Part shown: positions 24,114 through 25,217 of the stretch, one piece after another
How the letters are laid out: each line of letters begins with the position of its first letter
Numbering within the stretch: position 1 is the first letter of the stretch
NCBI GenBank assembly: GCA_900539185.1
Contig: UQBG01000025.1
Coordinates: 1-25,217, forward strand
Reading direction: 5' to 3'
Origin: an uncultured Clostridium sp.
GTDB lineage: Bacteria > Bacillota > Clostridia > Lachnospirales > Lachnospiraceae
Length of the DNA stretch: 25,217 nucleotides
The notes under the pieces: generated by a model
Seen by the model: only the letters and a program-made list of their open reading frames with translations
Told to the model about the DNA's origin: nothing
Database searches by the model: none
Position numbers and translations under genes: made by a program

Positions 24114-24127
24114 GGCTCTATCCGGTA
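24092..24127 (+). other. candidate -1 frameshift signal
   Basis: The heptamer A AAT TTT (24092-24098) is in the correct phase of the 23751 frame (X XXY YYZ form). A hairpin follows: GGATA (24108-24112) with TATCC (24119-24123), which can be extended by TACC (24098-24101) pairing with GGTA (24124-24127) across a six-base bulge. GGGGAGG (24069-24075) lies 16 bases upstream, like the stimulating Shine-Dalgarno site of dnaX. All three parts of a bacterial frameshift signal are present, though it is unproven. Confidence 0.5.
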
Positions 24128-24133
24128 GAGGAT

Positions 24134-24319
24134 ATGTATCAGGAGTTAGCATTCCTGTCATATTACTTTCACTGGGGGAATTCGGAGGTTATGCAGCTGG
24201 ATCATGTCAGCCGCAGACGATGGTGCAAGGAGATCTCGGAGATTCATAAGCGGATCAATCCCTCGAAACAGGAACAACAGGAAAAAAGTATCTTAGATAT
24301 GAAACCCACCAGACGATAG
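24134..24319 (+). CDS. DUF6760-like small CIS protein; true start uncertain
   Basis: From ATG 24134 the product is 61 residues: ELAFLSYYFHWGNSEVMQLDH, then VSRRRWCKEISEIHKRIN. This is the DUF6760 pattern found next to CIS tail-assembly genes. The family as I recall it begins with a YP-x-x-x-L stretch before the E-x-A-[FY]-[IL]-[AS]-Y-x-FHW block, and here codons for RLYPVED lie directly upstream of ATG 24134 in frame. The frame is open back to 24083 with no ATG, GTG or TTG. So the conserved N-terminus can only be made from an ATA start at 24110 or by a -1 frameshift from the preceding gene. The next gene follows after 16 bases. Confidence 0.75.
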   Translation: MYQELAFLSYYFHWGNSEVMQLDHVSRRRWCKEISEIHKRINPSKQEQQEKSILDMKPTRR

Positions 24320-24335
24320 GAGGTGAGCGTGAAGG

Positions 24336-25217
24336 ATGGGAGAACGGAATATAGTAGTGGAAAACACAGGAGCCAATCCGGTGATCGGATATTCGTTCAT
24401 GCTTCGGGTAGAAGGAGTCTATGACCTTCCCTGCCGGGCAGTAAAGGGCTTTCAGAAAGAAAATGAATTCGAATATATTCAGGAGGGTGGTATGAATGAC
24501 TATGTTCATATCAAACGAAAGCCCATCTCCAAGCCGTTTACCTTTCAGGTAGAACGCTATGTGGGAGTCGATCTGATCGATCCTTTGCCACTGGGAAGTG
24601 AGCCGATCCTTCCGATCATTCTGTTTGTGAATGCATGTGCGTTTCCGAAGCTGAAGCCGGTTCGGACGTATACGTTTACAGGCTGCACAGTCATCGCAAA
24701 GGACTATGGGAATCTGGATGCGGAAAAGAGCGGTCTGGTGGTGGAGACAACCACCATAGCATACCGGGAGATGGTATGTGTGGCAGTACCGACGCAGGCA
24801 CTGGATCTGGGCGAGACCGGTATGGAGCATAAGCGGCCGCATAAGGACGGTGAGCCGGAGGAGACCGGATATGCAGAGCGTCCAAAGAATGAGAAAGATG
24901 CAAGTAATCGACGCAGTGCAATGATAGAAGCGGCAAAGGCGAATACATGGAGCAAAAAGACGCATGCCGTTGTCACAAAGACAACGGAAGCAGATTCGTT
25001 AGCAAAGAAGAAGGAAGCAGCGAAGGCAAATAGCTGGAGCAAGAAAACACATGCTGCTGTGCCGGAGACGCAGGATACAGCCTCACTGGCAGAGAAGAAG
25101 AAAGCGGCAAAGGCAAATAGCTGGAGCAAGAAGGCACACGCAGTGGTGCCAAAGACGGCAGCAGCAGATTCGTTAGCAAAGAAGAAGGAAGCAGCGAAGG
25201 CAAATAGCTGGAGCAAG
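24336..25217 (+). CDS. second tube-like protein with basic repeat tail (partial)
   Basis: The 294 visible residues are cut by the window end. Residues about 1-150 are a gp19-like tube-initiator fold: NIVVENTGANPVIGYSFMLR, FEYIQEGGMNDYVHIKRKPI, a VDLIDPLPLG strand, and GLVVETTTIAYREM. In Afp/Pvc particles such extra tube paralogues join the tube to the spike and baseplate. The C-terminal part (from about residue 165) is hydrophilic and basic, then becomes a 29-residue tandem repeat (KKEAAKANSWSKKTHAVV type). ATG 24336 has AGGAGG 12 bases upstream. The repeat tail is unusual for this family and its length is unknown because the gene runs off the window. Confidence 0.85.
   Translation, partial: MGERNIVVENTGANPVIGYSFMLRVEGVYDLPCRAVKGFQKENEFEYIQEGGMNDYVHIKRKPISKPFTFQVERYVGVDLIDPLPLGSEPILPIILFVNACAFPKLKPVRTYTFTGCTVIAKDYGNLDAEKSGLVVETTTIAYREMVCVAVPTQALDLGETGMEHKRPHKDGEPEETGYAERPKNEKDASNRRSAMIEAAKANTWSKKTHAVVTKTTEADSLAKKKEAAKANSWSKKTHAAVPETQDTASLAEKKKAAKANSWSKKAHAVVPKTAAADSLAKKKEAAKANSWSK
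24906..25217 (+). repeat. 87-bp in-frame tandem repeat in the tube-like gene
   Basis: Units begin at 24906 (divergent), 24993, 25080 and 25167 (cut by the edge). The first 51 bases of the units at 24993 and 25167 are identical, while the unit between them differs, an A-B-A pattern. Each unit encodes AAKAN-[ST]-WSKK plus a linker ending in a [TV]PxT-like stretch. Confidence 0.85.

Noticed and set aside
1..25217. CRISPR arrays, tRNA or rRNA genes, complete insertion sequences
   Set aside because: I saw no regularly spaced short repeats with unique spacers, no rRNA-like sequence, and no intact transposase. The only repeats are in coding tails, the 14-bp AT repeat and the regulatory repeats.

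Overview
The window looks like chromosomal DNA of a Gram-positive, low-to-mid GC Clostridia, most like a Lachnospiraceae gut bacterium. The grounds are strong AGGAGG-type ribosome sites, a sortase-type SPKTG surface protein, AbiE and MerR/GyrI genes of Firmicutes type, and a contractile injection system (CIS) whose accessory proteins are monoderm-type secreted and single-pass membrane proteins. The family calls come from reading motifs; no database search was possible.

Positions 1-6.4 kb are an AT-rich accessory region, patchy in origin. It holds the 3' end of an unidentified gene, a small immunity-like gene (278-529), a complete AbiEi/AbiEii type IV toxin-antitoxin operon (700-2225), decayed pieces of a conjugative element including a frameshifted and truncated ParA-like gene (2418-2530), and a large minus-strand surface protein (beta-helix, Cys/His repeats, SPKTG anchor; 2651-5047). 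This is divergent from a MerR/GyrI-type regulator (5185-5991). Next come a 3' scrap of a TNT-like polymorphic toxin (about 6000-6107) and a second immunity-like gene (6118-6405) related to the first.

Positions 6.5-9.4 kb are a regulatory hub. A membrane histidine-kinase-like protein that lacks a phospho-acceptor histidine box (minus strand, 6533-7447) is divergent from an OmpR-family response regulator and a second, more canonical membrane histidine kinase (7688-9330). The divergent promoter region carries 16-bp direct repeats. A separate 11-bp-spaced direct repeat sits exactly over the -35 position of the promoter in front of the next operon, the arrangement expected for a PhoB/PmrA-type activated promoter.

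Positions 9.4 kb to the end are one long, tightly packed plus-strand CIS operon. Core phage-tail-like parts are present: Pvc16/DUF4255-like cap (19655), PAAR-like DUF4280 tip protein (20992), sheath (21396), tube (23123), tail-assembly protein (23751), DUF6760-like small protein (24134) and a second tube-like protein with a basic 29-residue repeat tail, cut by the window end (24336). Upstream in the same operon lies an unusual set of envelope proteins: a membrane-anchored degenerate kinase-like protein, a membrane sensor with a degenerate class III cyclase-like domain and TPR, a membrane MORN-repeat protein, a secreted TolC-like coiled-coil protein, and an 840-residue membrane-anchored coiled-coil protein. 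My inference is that these form a trans-envelope docking or signalling complex for the CIS, controlled by the adjacent two-component system. The most specific new observation is at 24083-24127. The DUF6760-like frame has no usable start at its conserved N-terminus but overlaps the preceding gene in the -1 frame at an in-frame A AAT TTT heptamer followed by a hairpin, which suggests a G/GT-like programmed frameshift or an ATA start.
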